Assembly (NCBI GenBank): GCA_902362455.1
Contig: CABIWJ010000005.1
Location: forward strand, 1 to 64,000
Source: Eubacteriaceae bacterium
GTDB lineage: Bacteria; Bacillota; Clostridia; Lachnospirales; Lachnospiraceae
DNA: 64,000 bases
Direction: 5' to 3'
The notes under the pieces are model-generated. The model was not told the origin of the DNA. It did not search any database and was given only the letters and a program-made list of their open reading frames with translations. Within the stretch, counting starts at the first letter, position 1. The number at the start of each line of letters is the position of its first letter. The position numbers and the translations under genes are program-made. Shown piece after piece: positions 7,644-16,842 of the stretch.

Positions 7644-8366
7644 TCATCCAACACCAAAATCAGTATTGTTGAGTAAAATATCTACACGATTGTTGTTGAT
7701 ATATAGTGGATAAACATTTTCTATAAAATTTTTGATGACACGTGGATCGGGATGTATAGGCATACCATTGTCTACCATAATATTTACGCATACTCTTTCA
7801 AAATATTTAAGTCCTGTTTCTATATCATTAATCATACTTTCAGAAGTCTGACCTGGAATACCTTGTAACAAACATACTTCATCAAAGTATTTTGCAATTT
7901 CTGCAGGAGAATCGGTATCAATTCCCTTAACCAGATAGGACTCTCTGAATAAGGAATCAAAAGTTTCAACACCTATTTTAATTTTTGCTTTGATACCGTT
8001 GGTGTCAAAAAGTCTGCGTAAATCCTCAACACTATCCTTATGCATATAATGACATTCAAAATGTATTTCGGAAATATTTTTTTCCTTACATTTTGTGATA
8101 ATATAATTCATAGTCTTTGTATCTAAATCTACAAAACTGCCAGAGTTAATAACTTCAAGTTTTGCGTAGATGCCGGATACTCTGTCAAGCACCTCTTTAT
8201 TGAGGATAAAATTTTGTTCTTCATCAGGGCAGCGATCTAAATGATAATTACAGAATCGGCATTTTAGCCATTTACATCCATTGCCACGAAGCAGAGTGAT
8301 TTCGCGGGGATTTTTCTCTGTGATTATTGAATAACGTTCTAATGAAGAGTTATCTGTATTCGCCAT
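7644..8366 (-). CDS. Radical SAM protein, possible queuine lyase (QueL-type)
   Basis: The 240-residue protein has cysteines at 31, 36 and 39 (GCKWLKCRFCNYH), a 4Fe-4S ligand motif with spacing C-X4-C-X2-C instead of the canonical C-X3-C-X2-C. Further radical SAM features include KIKIGVETFD (about 130) and LLQGIPGQT (about 166). It lies directly downstream of a preQ1 riboswitch and upstream of a queuosine-precursor transporter. A role in queuosine salvage is therefore likely. The best candidate is conversion of imported queuine to preQ1, the activity described for clostridial QueL. The pathway placement is strong; the exact reaction is inference. Confidence 0.72.
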   Translation of the reverse strand: MANTDNSSLERYSIITEKNPREITLLRGNGCKWLKCRFCNYHLDRCPDEEQNFILNKEVLDRVSGIYAKLEVINSGSFVDLDTKTMNYIITKCKEKNISEIHFECHYMHKDSVEDLRRLFDTNGIKAKIKIGVETFDSLFRESYLVKGIDTDSPAEIAKYFDEVCLLQGIPGQTSESMINDIETGLKYFERVCVNIMVDNGMPIHPDPRVIKNFIENVYPLYINNNRVDILLNNTDFGVG

Positions 8367-8389
8367 TGTTTTTGCCTTTCAGATTAAAA

Positions 8390-8415
8390 ATACTCCTACA
8401 AAACTGTAGGAGTAT
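8390..8415 (-). terminator. Riboswitch-controlled intrinsic terminator
   Basis: On the minus strand, an 11-bp stem (8390-8400 with 8405-8415) with a 4-base loop is followed at once by TTTTTAAT, only about 23 bases before the start of the radical SAM gene. It lies downstream of the preQ1 aptamer and is the expression platform expected for premature termination. Confidence 0.85.
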
Positions 8416-8448
8416 ATAGTCAAAATTTACATATAAAAATATAATAGT

Positions 8449-8489
8449 CCCTAGTTTTGTTTACAGACAGGATGGTTACGAACTGTCTT
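8449..8489 (-). promoter_or_regulatory. preQ1-I riboswitch aptamer
   Basis: On the minus strand, P1 arms AGACAG (8488-8483) and CTGTCT (8470-8465) enclose the loop TTCGTAACCATC. A single-stranded A-rich tail, AAACAAAACTAGGG, follows. The UUCG-type loop start, the C-rich 3' loop and the AAAACUA tail match the small preQ1 class I H-type pseudoknot. It precedes a terminator, the radical SAM gene and a queuosine-precursor transporter, which independently fits preQ1 sensing. Ligand binding would favour termination and lower expression. Confidence 0.85.
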
Positions 8490-8663
8490 ATTAAATTGTA
8501 AAAAATTATCCATATTATAAATATACATTATATATTTATAAAGTACATAGGATAATATATGACATAGACAAGTAAATATTAATTATATTCGAAGGTATAA
8601 TTAAATACCAGGACGTGAATATATCTACAACGAGAGATATTGTAGTCTATGACTTTTAAGTTG

Positions 8664-10496
8664 TCAAGCAGTAGTTTTCTGCCTTGAAAGCCAGGTATCA
8701 AATCTGTCTTTAATAATTTCAAACTGTGCAGGACCTATATCAAGAATAAATTTATGAAAATCTTTTATGTTAAATTTGTCGCCTAACTCTGACTCGGCAG
8801 TTTCTTTCATATCAGTAAATTCTAGATAACCAATATAGTATGCAAGATATACAGCCGGATCTTCGACAAGTGTTTCAAAAATTTCATCTCCAACAGATTC
8901 ATCATATCCGATTGAGGTTATGAAATCTTTAGTCTCCTGTCTGCTCCAGCCATCATAATGAATGCCGATATCTGCAAGACAGTAAACATCATATGACAGG
9001 CATTGCATAGCCTTATTGAACTTAATGGTATCCTTATCCTGACCAGAATAATTGAAACTGTATAACTCAGCATAAAGTCCCCAGCCTTCAATATAACCGG
9101 TGTATCTTAAGAGATTTCTTATAAGATCAGGATTAGTATTCTGGAAATATGTTGTCTGATACATATGTCCCGGAAATCCCTCATGCGCAAGTACAGGATA
9201 TAAATCCATATCTTTATAAGTTTCATTCCTGTTAATATAGATATTATTCTTAGATGTATTATCTATATGTGGAATGTAGTAATAAGCAGGATTCTCATAT
9301 TTCTCAATGTCCTTTGGTACATCAGATACAGTATAATTTGTGTCGTAGCCTTCTGGAAAATCAGCAGTAATTTTGTCAAGTAAGTGTTTTAGAATTGTAT
9401 CAGGCTCAGATGTATCAAAAGAGTATTTATCCATCTTATCATATAAATCAGCATCTTTATAAGAAAGTACCATAATGGAATTAAGATCTTTCTTTAGTTT
9501 CTTATTAAGCATATTCTTGATTTCTGAAACGGTCTTATCAGAAGATGTGATGTCTCTTACAAGAAGTTCATAATATTTCTTACCATTTTCATAATTGCAT
9601 AAACCACCCTCATTTTTGCATTTACCCTTTAATGAGGATAAAGAGGAAATCATCTTCTGATAGGCAGGTAATATTGAATTTTTAACTATATCGGTGTTCT
9701 CTTTAATATAGTTATCCTTTTCGGATGATTCAATGTCAGATAATTTGTTAATCTTATCGTTAAAAGTTGTAATTAGAAAATGATTATCAGTATTACTGAT
9801 AAATTCGTTACAGGAATCAATAAGGGAATCAATCCAGAAATCAGGAATTCCCATACCTTTTTCAGCCTTTTCACTTTCATAAGACATAACACTGTCATAA
9901 TAATCAGGTATAAGTTTAATTAACTCAATATAATCTTTAACATCAGACTTTGCATTAAATTCAAATTCTCCAAGGAATGATGGAAGAGAAGTCTGTATAC
10001 CTGACATTGGGGAGAGGTAATCTTCATAAAGATAAAAATCACTGAAATTAAGCGTATCTTCTAAATCGGTTTTTAAAATATCATATGTAAGTTTCTGGTT
10101 ATCAGTTAAATAGTCATAATTAAAATCAACAAGTTCATCAAGATATTTTTGAACTTTTTCATTATCTTCATCAAAGGATTCCTTAGATGCATCGCCAAGA
10201 GTATATGGACAGTTCTTAAAGCCATAATCTTCGGGATATGAGAAGTATGAATGAACAGATAGCGAGCTTTCAGATACAATTTCCTTAAATAAATCTGAAG
10301 TAAATGTGTCGAATTTCTTCTGTTCAGCGGTTGCTTCCTCAGAATCATTTGCATCAGCTTCATTATCCTTATCTGAAGTAGTAATCTCTGAATCGTTAGA
10401 ATCAGGTTTGCTGTTGATGGTAACGCTTCTACAAGATGTACATACTAATACAATAAGTAAAAGTACTGTTAGAAATTTTTGATAAAATTTTTTCAT
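8664..10496 (-). CDS. DUF885 family lipoprotein, putative zinc peptidase
   Basis: The 610-residue protein has an N-terminal lipoprotein signal (KKFYQKFLTVLLLIVLVCTSC) with the lipidated cysteine at about 22, then a low-complexity acidic linker. The body is the mostly helical DUF885 domain (COG4805). The motif HEGFPGHMYQ (about 439-448), with ETLVEDPAVYLAYYIGYLE further on, resembles a metallopeptidase site in this family, whose members are treated as membrane-associated putative peptidases. GGAGGG five bases before the ATG fixes the start. It is transcribed alone, divergently from the next gene. The substrate is unknown. Confidence 0.82.
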   Translation of the reverse strand: MKKFYQKFLTVLLLIVLVCTSCRSVTINSKPDSNDSEITTSDKDNEADANDSEEATAEQKKFDTFTSDLFKEIVSESSLSVHSYFSYPEDYGFKNCPYTLGDASKESFDEDNEKVQKYLDELVDFNYDYLTDNQKLTYDILKTDLEDTLNFSDFYLYEDYLSPMSGIQTSLPSFLGEFEFNAKSDVKDYIELIKLIPDYYDSVMSYESEKAEKGMGIPDFWIDSLIDSCNEFISNTDNHFLITTFNDKINKLSDIESSEKDNYIKENTDIVKNSILPAYQKMISSLSSLKGKCKNEGGLCNYENGKKYYELLVRDITSSDKTVSEIKNMLNKKLKKDLNSIMVLSYKDADLYDKMDKYSFDTSEPDTILKHLLDKITADFPEGYDTNYTVSDVPKDIEKYENPAYYYIPHIDNTSKNNIYINRNETYKDMDLYPVLAHEGFPGHMYQTTYFQNTNPDLIRNLLRYTGYIEGWGLYAELYSFNYSGQDKDTIKFNKAMQCLSYDVYCLADIGIHYDGWSRQETKDFITSIGYDESVGDEIFETLVEDPAVYLAYYIGYLEFTDMKETAESELGDKFNIKDFHKFILDIGPAQFEIIKDRFDTWLSRQKTTA

Positions 10497-10590
10497 AAAC
10501 CCTCCATTTAATATTAATAAATATAATATCGTAATTAATAGTTGTATTAGAGATTATAAAACGGCTTAATAAAAAAAGCAAATAATTATA

Positions 10591-10619
10591 TTGACAATTA
10601 GAAAAAGATGATATATCAT
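10591..10619 (+). promoter_or_regulatory. Predicted sigma-A promoter for the 10725 gene
   Basis: TTGACA (10591-10596), a 17-base spacer and TATCAT (10614-10619) match the consensus at 11 of 12 positions. The leader to the start at 10725 is about 100 bases. Confidence 0.65.
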
Positions 10620-10724
10620 TTATAACACACAAATCAAAATGTTGCAACACAAAAATAAAATATTACAAATAGTCATTAACTAAATAATTAACTAATAAGT
10701 TAAACTAAGGAGTGTGAAGATATA

Positions 10725-12878
10725 GTGAGGATAGATAAAACAGAGAAATTAAAGATGAAAGGGCTAAATAGAGATAATCAAAGTACAAATATATTAGAGG
10801 TGAAAAATAAAGGGATAAAAATTAAGAAAACATATTTAAAAAATGTTGTTAGTGTTTTCGGGGTAATGGTTATTCTGTTAGTTGTGTTACTGTTGGGTGA
10901 AGATAAAACATATGGATATGCAGACACTAATTTGTATAAGGAGACATTAGAATTTGATTCAAATGGTAATCTTAGAATGACAACGCATGATAAGAAAGCT
11001 ACATCTGCCATAATATACAGGACGATAGGCTGGGTTATAAAGAGGTATGATATGCCTATTAATGCAAGGGGGCAGCAGTATGCAATAATTCCTGTTAGTA
11101 ATAATGTGGAATATAGAGATGATCCTAATAATCCTGCATATATGTATTGTTATTATACAGGGACTAAGGATACTATTGAAAAAGTTATAGATAGTGTTTC
11201 AAAAGAGTGGAAGAATCAGTTATTCAAATATGGAGACCATGTGTATATTGATGAAATTATGACTGTTGTAGAAAGGGGAAATGTTCTTGGTGGGTTTAAT
11301 GCTGATGGGAGGAGCTTCTGGGGTGAAGTATATTTCGATTATGAAGGAATTTCTCAGGCTAGACCATGGGCATCAAAAGAGAGTCTAAAGACACATTATG
11401 ATAAAAAGGTATATTTCCCTTCGCAGGTAAAGGAGAAGTATTTCAGAAAAACAGAGATGAAAATAGGTGAGGTTACGAACAAGAAAGATACAGAATGTAA
11501 AATGGATATTGGTGAAGGTAGTAAGTTTGCAAGCAGATATGATATAGAAAAAGCAGTTCCAACCGGCGAATCACTTTATGTTGATGGGAAAGCAGACAGT
11601 TATTTTTATAATATGGTTTTCTCGAAAAATATAATTTCGGTTTCTATTCCACTTAAATTTGTAATTACCTATACATTAAAGTGGAAAGATTATAGTGGAA
11701 CACTTAGAAGTGAGAAAAAAGAGATTATACAATGGTATTATGTTAATAGGAGTGCATCATACTATATGGTAGAAGAGTGCAAGGTGCAATATCTTTCTGG
11801 TGCTCATGTAACGGGATATGCATTTGAAAAAGGAGAAATTGATATACCGGTTAATGGATTAACACCTAAAATGGTACAGGTGCATATGAATGACTATGAT
11901 TATCACATGGAATTTCCTAAGTATAATGATGTGTATTATATTGACGGCGGAATAATAAGTCAATTAGAGATAAATGGTGTAAAGCCATCAATTCCGGATA
12001 TAAACCGACATGCACTTGCTAATTCCAAAATAGGAGATATAAAAGTAAGAAACGATTATTTAGAGATTAATAAAATATGTTTTCTGGACAATAAATGGTC
12101 AAATAATAATGCAAAACAACCCTATATGGGAAAATTAGAAGATAAGACAGAGGTGTATGCGACAGGTTATTTAATTCCGCATACGAAGCAGAACAGACCG
12201 AGTCAGCCGACTTCGGGCTACTTTGTATATAAAGAATTTGGAACAACTAATAATACAAGGGTTGCAGCAAAAGATATAAAAAGTGTAAGTATACATACGC
12301 CGGTATATATAGATGGAAAAGTATTGAATACTACTAACGTTTATGATGCTAAAGATAATAGTTTATTAGTGGATAAAAATAATAAAGATAATAAGGCATT
12401 ATATATTAATAATGAAATAAATAGTGAAGCAGATACACAGGAAAATATAATAATAAAGGGTAAAGAGTTTGAAGTTATGCCTATAACAACAGGTGAACAC
12501 CAAAATTATCAGGGATATGGCAATCAGGATTACAATAGGTATATAGACAAAATAGAGATAAAGTTTGATGAAGATATAGAGATAAAAGAGGCGGATTGTG
12601 AAGAAACTAAATTATTATCTAAAGGTGAATGGATTGAATGGAAAGAGAAAAATAAGTATGTGACTAATACAGATAAGAACGAAATTAATATGGATATAAG
12701 AGCATATGCAAAGAATCATATAAGTGTTGGTAATGCATTGAATTATCTGGAAGAAAGAGCAAATAAAAATAGACAGAATTATGTAGCATATAATTCTGTT
12801 AAATGCAAAATTAAAGATAAAGATGATAATGAAGATAAAGAACCAACTGTTGAACACAGGGTTGTGGGAACACATTAA
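10725..12878 (+). CDS. Large exported, membrane-anchored protein (resembles DUF5704)
   Basis: The 717-residue product has a cytoplasmic basic N-terminus of about 38 residues, one hydrophobic segment (about 40-58, VVSVFGVMVILLVVLLLG) and a long extracytoplasmic part. The region after the membrane segment (KKATSAIIYRTIGWVIKRYDMP, about 90-110) resembles the DUF5704 proteins of Lachnospiraceae; I hold this at moderate confidence. The rest is beta-rich and lacks cell-wall sorting or choline-binding repeats. The GTG start follows AAGGAG by 12 bases; the ATG at 10755 is an alternative. It appears to be a single-gene unit with its own promoter. Function is unknown. Confidence 0.62.
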   Translation: MRIDKTEKLKMKGLNRDNQSTNILEVKNKGIKIKKTYLKNVVSVFGVMVILLVVLLLGEDKTYGYADTNLYKETLEFDSNGNLRMTTHDKKATSAIIYRTIGWVIKRYDMPINARGQQYAIIPVSNNVEYRDDPNNPAYMYCYYTGTKDTIEKVIDSVSKEWKNQLFKYGDHVYIDEIMTVVERGNVLGGFNADGRSFWGEVYFDYEGISQARPWASKESLKTHYDKKVYFPSQVKEKYFRKTEMKIGEVTNKKDTECKMDIGEGSKFASRYDIEKAVPTGESLYVDGKADSYFYNMVFSKNIISVSIPLKFVITYTLKWKDYSGTLRSEKKEIIQWYYVNRSASYYMVEECKVQYLSGAHVTGYAFEKGEIDIPVNGLTPKMVQVHMNDYDYHMEFPKYNDVYYIDGGIISQLEINGVKPSIPDINRHALANSKIGDIKVRNDYLEINKICFLDNKWSNNNAKQPYMGKLEDKTEVYATGYLIPHTKQNRPSQPTSGYFVYKEFGTTNNTRVAAKDIKSVSIHTPVYIDGKVLNTTNVYDAKDNSLLVDKNNKDNKALYINNEINSEADTQENIIIKGKEFEVMPITTGEHQNYQGYGNQDYNRYIDKIEIKFDEDIEIKEADCEETKLLSKGEWIEWKEKNKYVTNTDKNEINMDIRAYAKNHISVGNALNYLEERANKNRQNYVAYNSVKCKIKDKDDNEDKEPTVEHRVVGTH

Positions 12879-12888
12879 GAAAAGAATA

Positions 12889-12918
12889 TTGACAATATGG
12901 TATATATGCGAATACAAA
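12889..12918 (+). promoter_or_regulatory. Candidate promoter for metG
   Basis: TTGACA (12889-12894) is perfect. TACAAA (12913-12918) at 18-base spacing is a weak -10 box. It lies about 120 bases before the metG start. I saw no T-box sequence or other riboswitch in this short leader. Confidence 0.4.
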
Positions 12919-13038
12919 ACCTTGCAAAATTCGTAATTTAAAGGTATTATTAAAGATAGTGATTTTATAAGAAAGATGCGGGAATTAAGTTGCCCGGCTT
13001 AAGATTAGAAATATGAATGTTATAAAAGGAGACATATT

Positions 13039-14991
13039 ATGTGTAAAGATTGCAAGAATAAACCTTATTATTTAACAACTGCCATAGCATATACATCAGG
13101 TAAGCCACATATTGGAAATACTTATGAAATTGTACTTGCTGACAGTATTGCAAGATTCAAGAGAGAAGAAGGATACGATGTAAGATTCCAGACAGGAACC
13201 GATGAACATGGTCAGAAAGTTGAGCTTAAGGCTGAAGAAATGGGAGTTACTCCTAAGGAATTTGTAGATGGAGTATCTACTGAGATTAAGAGAATCTGGG
13301 ACTTGATGAATACATCATATGATAAATTCATCAGAACTACAGATGATTACCATGAGAAACAGGTTCAGAAAATATTTAAGAAATTATATGACCAGGGAGA
13401 TATTTATAAAGGTTTCTATGAGGGAATGTATTGTACGCCTTGTGAATCATTTTTTACTGCATCACAGTTAGTAGATGGAAAATGTCCTGATTGTGGAAGA
13501 GAGTGTCAGCCTGCTAAAGAAGAGGCATATTTCCTTAAATTATCAAAATATACAGACAGATTAATTGAACATATAAATAATCATCCTGAATTTATTCAAC
13601 CACCATCAAGAAAAAATGAGATGATGAATAACTTTATCCTTGCAGGATTACAGGATCTTTGTGTATCAAGAACTTCGTTCAAATGGGGAATTCCTGTATC
13701 ATTTGATGATAAACACATTGTATATGTATGGCTTGATGCATTATCAAACTATATCACAGGACTTGGCTATGATGTAGATGGTAATAGTGATGAGAAATTT
13801 AGTAAATATTGGCCAGCAGATTTACACCTTATTGGTAAAGATATTTTAAGATTCCATACAATTTATTGGCCTATTATGTTAATGGCATTAGATCTGCCAC
13901 TTCCAAAACAGATTTTTGGACATCCTTGGTTATTACAGAATGATGGTAAGATGAGTAAGTCAAAGGGAAATGTTATCTATGCAGATGACCTTGTAGATTT
14001 ATTTGGTGTTGATGCTGTAAGATATTTTGTTCTTCATGAGATGCCATTTGAAAGTGATGGTATTATTTCATGGGAATTAGTAGTAGAACGTCTTAATTCC
14101 GAATTAGCTAATACACTTGGTAATCTTGTTAACAGAACAATATCTATGTCTAATAAATATTTTGGTGGTGTTGTTACTGATAAAGGTGTCAATACAGAAG
14201 AATGTGATGCTGACCTTAAGAGAGTAGTACTTGAGACACCTGGTAAAGTTATCGCTAAAATGGATGAGTTAAGAGTTGCAGATGCAATTACAGAAATATT
14301 TACATTATTCAAGAGATGTAATAAGTATATTGACGAAACAATGCCATGGGCACTTGCTAAAGATGAGAGTCAGTCAGACAGACTTTCAACTGTATTATAT
14401 AATCTTGTTGAGAGTATCTCTGTTGGGGCTAGTTTACTTGAATCATTTATGCCTGAGACATCTGGAAAGGTACTTAAGCAGTTAAATGCTGCTAAACGTA
14501 CGCTTGACGATATGAATGAATTTGGTAAATATGTATCGGGTAATAAAGTAACTGACACACCTGAGATTTTATTTGCAAGACTTGACATAAATGAAGTATT
14601 AGAAAAAGTGGAGGCTTTAAAAGCAGCACAGCAGGGACCAAAATATCCTGAAGTTGAAGCTAAGGAAGAAATTACTGTTGACGATTTTGATAAGATCCAG
14701 ATCAGAGTTGGCGAAGTCCTTAAATGTGAAAAAGTTAAAAAGGCAAAGAAACTATTAGTTTCTCAGATCAGAGTTGGAAATGAAGTAAGACAGATTGTTT
14801 CAGGAATTTCATTACATTATACACCTGAAGAAATGGTGGGAAAGAAAGTTGCAGTTATAACTAACTTAAAGCCTGCTAAGTTATGTGGATTAATATCAGA
14901 GGGTATGATTCTGGCAGCAAGTGATGATGATGGAAACCTCTCGGTATTAACAGTAGATAAAGACATAATTAGCGGATCGGAGATTTGCTAA
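13039..14991 (+). CDS. metG: Methionyl-tRNA synthetase
   Basis: This class I synthetase of 650 residues charges tRNA-Met with methionine. It shows the HIGH signature as PHIGNT (23-28) and KMSKSKGN (from 304). A zinc-binding insert is visible with CTPCESFF and CPDCGREC. A C-terminal tRNA-binding EMAP/Arc1p-like domain (about 550-650) contains KIQIRVGEVLKCEKVKKAKKLL and VAVITNLKPAKLCG. Length and domain order are those of long bacterial MetG with the dimerising tail. AAAGGAG before the ATG supports the start. The stop lies one base before the start of tatD, so the two are probably co-transcribed. Confidence 0.97.
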   Translation: MCKDCKNKPYYLTTAIAYTSGKPHIGNTYEIVLADSIARFKREEGYDVRFQTGTDEHGQKVELKAEEMGVTPKEFVDGVSTEIKRIWDLMNTSYDKFIRTTDDYHEKQVQKIFKKLYDQGDIYKGFYEGMYCTPCESFFTASQLVDGKCPDCGRECQPAKEEAYFLKLSKYTDRLIEHINNHPEFIQPPSRKNEMMNNFILAGLQDLCVSRTSFKWGIPVSFDDKHIVYVWLDALSNYITGLGYDVDGNSDEKFSKYWPADLHLIGKDILRFHTIYWPIMLMALDLPLPKQIFGHPWLLQNDGKMSKSKGNVIYADDLVDLFGVDAVRYFVLHEMPFESDGIISWELVVERLNSELANTLGNLVNRTISMSNKYFGGVVTDKGVNTEECDADLKRVVLETPGKVIAKMDELRVADAITEIFTLFKRCNKYIDETMPWALAKDESQSDRLSTVLYNLVESISVGASLLESFMPETSGKVLKQLNAAKRTLDDMNEFGKYVSGNKVTDTPEILFARLDINEVLEKVEALKAAQQGPKYPEVEAKEEITVDDFDKIQIRVGEVLKCEKVKKAKKLLVSQIRVGNEVRQIVSGISLHYTPEEMVGKKVAVITNLKPAKLCGLISEGMILAASDDDGNLSVLTVDKDIISGSEIC

Positions 14992-14992
14992 A

Positions 14993-15760
14993 ATGATATT
15001 TGATACACATGCACATTATGATGATGAAGCATTTGATACTGATAGAGATGAATTGCTCACAAGTATGAATGAGAATGGCATATGCAATATCGTAAACGTG
15101 GGTGCATCTATGGACTCGACAAAAGCATCTGTAGAGTTATCGAAGAAATATGATTTTATGTATACTTCTGTAGGAGTTCACCCAAATGAAACGGGTGAAC
15201 TCACAGAAAATGATATGTACACACTAAGAAAATTATCCGAGGATAAAAAAGTAGTTGCCATAGGTGAAATAGGATTAGATTATCATTTTTTAGAACCAGA
15301 CAAAGATATTCAAAAGAAGTGGTTTAGAAAGCAGCTGGATGTTGCGGCAGAAACAGGACTTCCGGTTATAATTCATAGTCGTGATGCAGCAAGTGATACA
15401 ATGTCGATACTGAAAGAATATCAGGGTAAATTATCAGGCGGCGTAATTCATTGCTATTCTTATAGCCTTGAAATGGCGAAAGAATATATAAAAATGGGAT
15501 ATTATATCGGTATTGGCGGTGTAGTAACATTTAAGAATGCGAAAAAACTCATTGAGGTAGCAGAAAATATAGCACTAGAGAATATAGTGTTAGAAACGGA
15601 TTGTCCATATTTATCACCTGAACCAAATCGAGGTAAGAGAAACGATTCAATTAATTTACATTATGTCGTAAAGAAAATATCTGAATTAAGAGGTATTTCA
15701 GAAGAAGAAATAATAGAGCAGACATATAAAAATGCAATTGATTTATATAAATTGAATTAA
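14993..15760 (+). CDS. tatD: TatD family metal-dependent hydrolase (YabD-type DNase)
   Basis: The 255-residue amidohydrolase-fold protein has all the TatD landmarks: THAHYDDEAF at residues 5-14, with metal-binding histidines 6 and 8; GEIGLDYHF; PVIIHSRDA; GVIHCYS; and ETDCPYLSPEPNRGKRN near the C-terminus. The family has magnesium-dependent 3'-5' DNase or RNase activity. The ATG lies two bases after the metG stop. The order metG-tatD-rsmA matches the conserved Firmicutes block, but the RNase M5 gene (rnmV), often found between tatD and rsmA, is absent here. Confidence 0.94.
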   Translation: MIFDTHAHYDDEAFDTDRDELLTSMNENGICNIVNVGASMDSTKASVELSKKYDFMYTSVGVHPNETGELTENDMYTLRKLSEDKKVVAIGEIGLDYHFLEPDKDIQKKWFRKQLDVAAETGLPVIIHSRDAASDTMSILKEYQGKLSGGVIHCYSYSLEMAKEYIKMGYYIGIGGVVTFKNAKKLIEVAENIALENIVLETDCPYLSPEPNRGKRNDSINLHYVVKKISELRGISEEEIIEQTYKNAIDLYKLN

Positions 15761-15801
15761 TTAAAGTAGAATAGATAAATTGCATTGAAACGGAGGGCTA
15801 T

Positions 15802-16665
15802 ATGGCTACATTAGGCATACCTAAGAATACGATTGAAATATTGCAGAAGTACAATTTTACATTTCAGAAGAAATTTGGACAAAACTTTTTGATTGATACA
15901 AGAGTTCTTGAGAGAATCATAGCACAGGCTGAGATTACGAAAGATGATATGGTGTTAGAGATTGGTCCGGGAATTGGTACAATGACACAGTATTTATGTG
16001 AAAATGCAAGGGAAGTCGTAGCTGTTGAAATAGATAATTCGCTTATTCCTATCTTAGAGGATACATTAAGTGAATATAATAATGTAACAGTTATTAATGA
16101 TGATATTTTAAAAGTGGATATTAATAAACTGGTAGAAGAACACAATGCAGGAAAGCCTATAAAAGTCGTTGCAAATCTTCCGTATTACATTACAACTCCG
16201 ATAATAATGGGACTTTTTGAGAAAAAAGTGAATGTGGACAGTATAACAGTAATGGTTCAAAAAGAGGTCGCAGATAGAATGAAATCAGGTCCCGGAAGCA
16301 AGGATTATGGTGCGTTGTCGTTAGCAGTCCAGTATTATTCAAAGCCTGAGATAGTTGCAAATGTACCGCCTAACTGTTTTATGCCAAGACCTAATGTAAG
16401 TTCAGCAGTCATAAGGCTTAAATTGTATGACGAAATGGCAGTTAAAGTAGAGAACGAAAACTTGTTATTCCGACTTATAAGGGCATCATTTAATCAAAGA
16501 AGAAAAACATTGGTAAATGGAATTAAGAATTCGGGGGAACTTAATTATACAAAAGAGCAGGTTGTCGAAGCACTTGCTAAAATGGGACTTAATGAGAATA
16601 TAAGAGGTGAAGCATTAACACTAGAACAATTTGGTGAATTATCTGATATTCTAAATGAAATGTAG
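15802..16665 (+). CDS. rsmA: 16S rRNA dimethyladenosine transferase (KsgA)
   Basis: This 287-residue SAM-dependent methyltransferase dimethylates two adjacent adenines in helix 45 of 16S rRNA during 30S maturation. Motifs are KKFGQNFLID (about 25), VLEIGPGIGTMTQYL for SAM binding (about 50), the NLPYYITTPII catalytic motif (about 125) and the family tail RRKTLVNGIKN (about 232). ACGGAGGG lies upstream of the ATG. It follows tatD after 41 bases and is probably in the same transcript as metG. Confidence 0.96.
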   Translation: MATLGIPKNTIEILQKYNFTFQKKFGQNFLIDTRVLERIIAQAEITKDDMVLEIGPGIGTMTQYLCENAREVVAVEIDNSLIPILEDTLSEYNNVTVINDDILKVDINKLVEEHNAGKPIKVVANLPYYITTPIIMGLFEKKVNVDSITVMVQKEVADRMKSGPGSKDYGALSLAVQYYSKPEIVANVPPNCFMPRPNVSSAVIRLKLYDEMAVKVENENLLFRLIRASFNQRRKTLVNGIKNSGELNYTKEQVVEALAKMGLNENIRGEALTLEQFGELSDILNEM

Positions 16666-16842
16666 TATGAGTGGCAATTATATATAAGCATGATGTATTA
16701 AAAAGTTCCTGCCAATAAATAATTGTCATATTTCTTATTTGCTCAGCATACATTAAGTAAGAAAGCAAATAAAAGAAAAGGAATACACAGTACACAAATT
16801 TAGGCGTGTACATAAGGGTAAAAGCTTTAGAATGGAGGAAAA

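Noticed and set aside
12879..13038. Possible T-box or SAM riboswitch before metG
   Set aside because: The leader is only about 120 bases after the candidate promoter and lacks a T-box sequence or a clear terminator.
16672..16728. Hairpin after rsmA (TGGCAATTAT with a GU-containing complement)
   Set aside because: The loop is 37 bases and there is no T-run; too weak to call a terminator.
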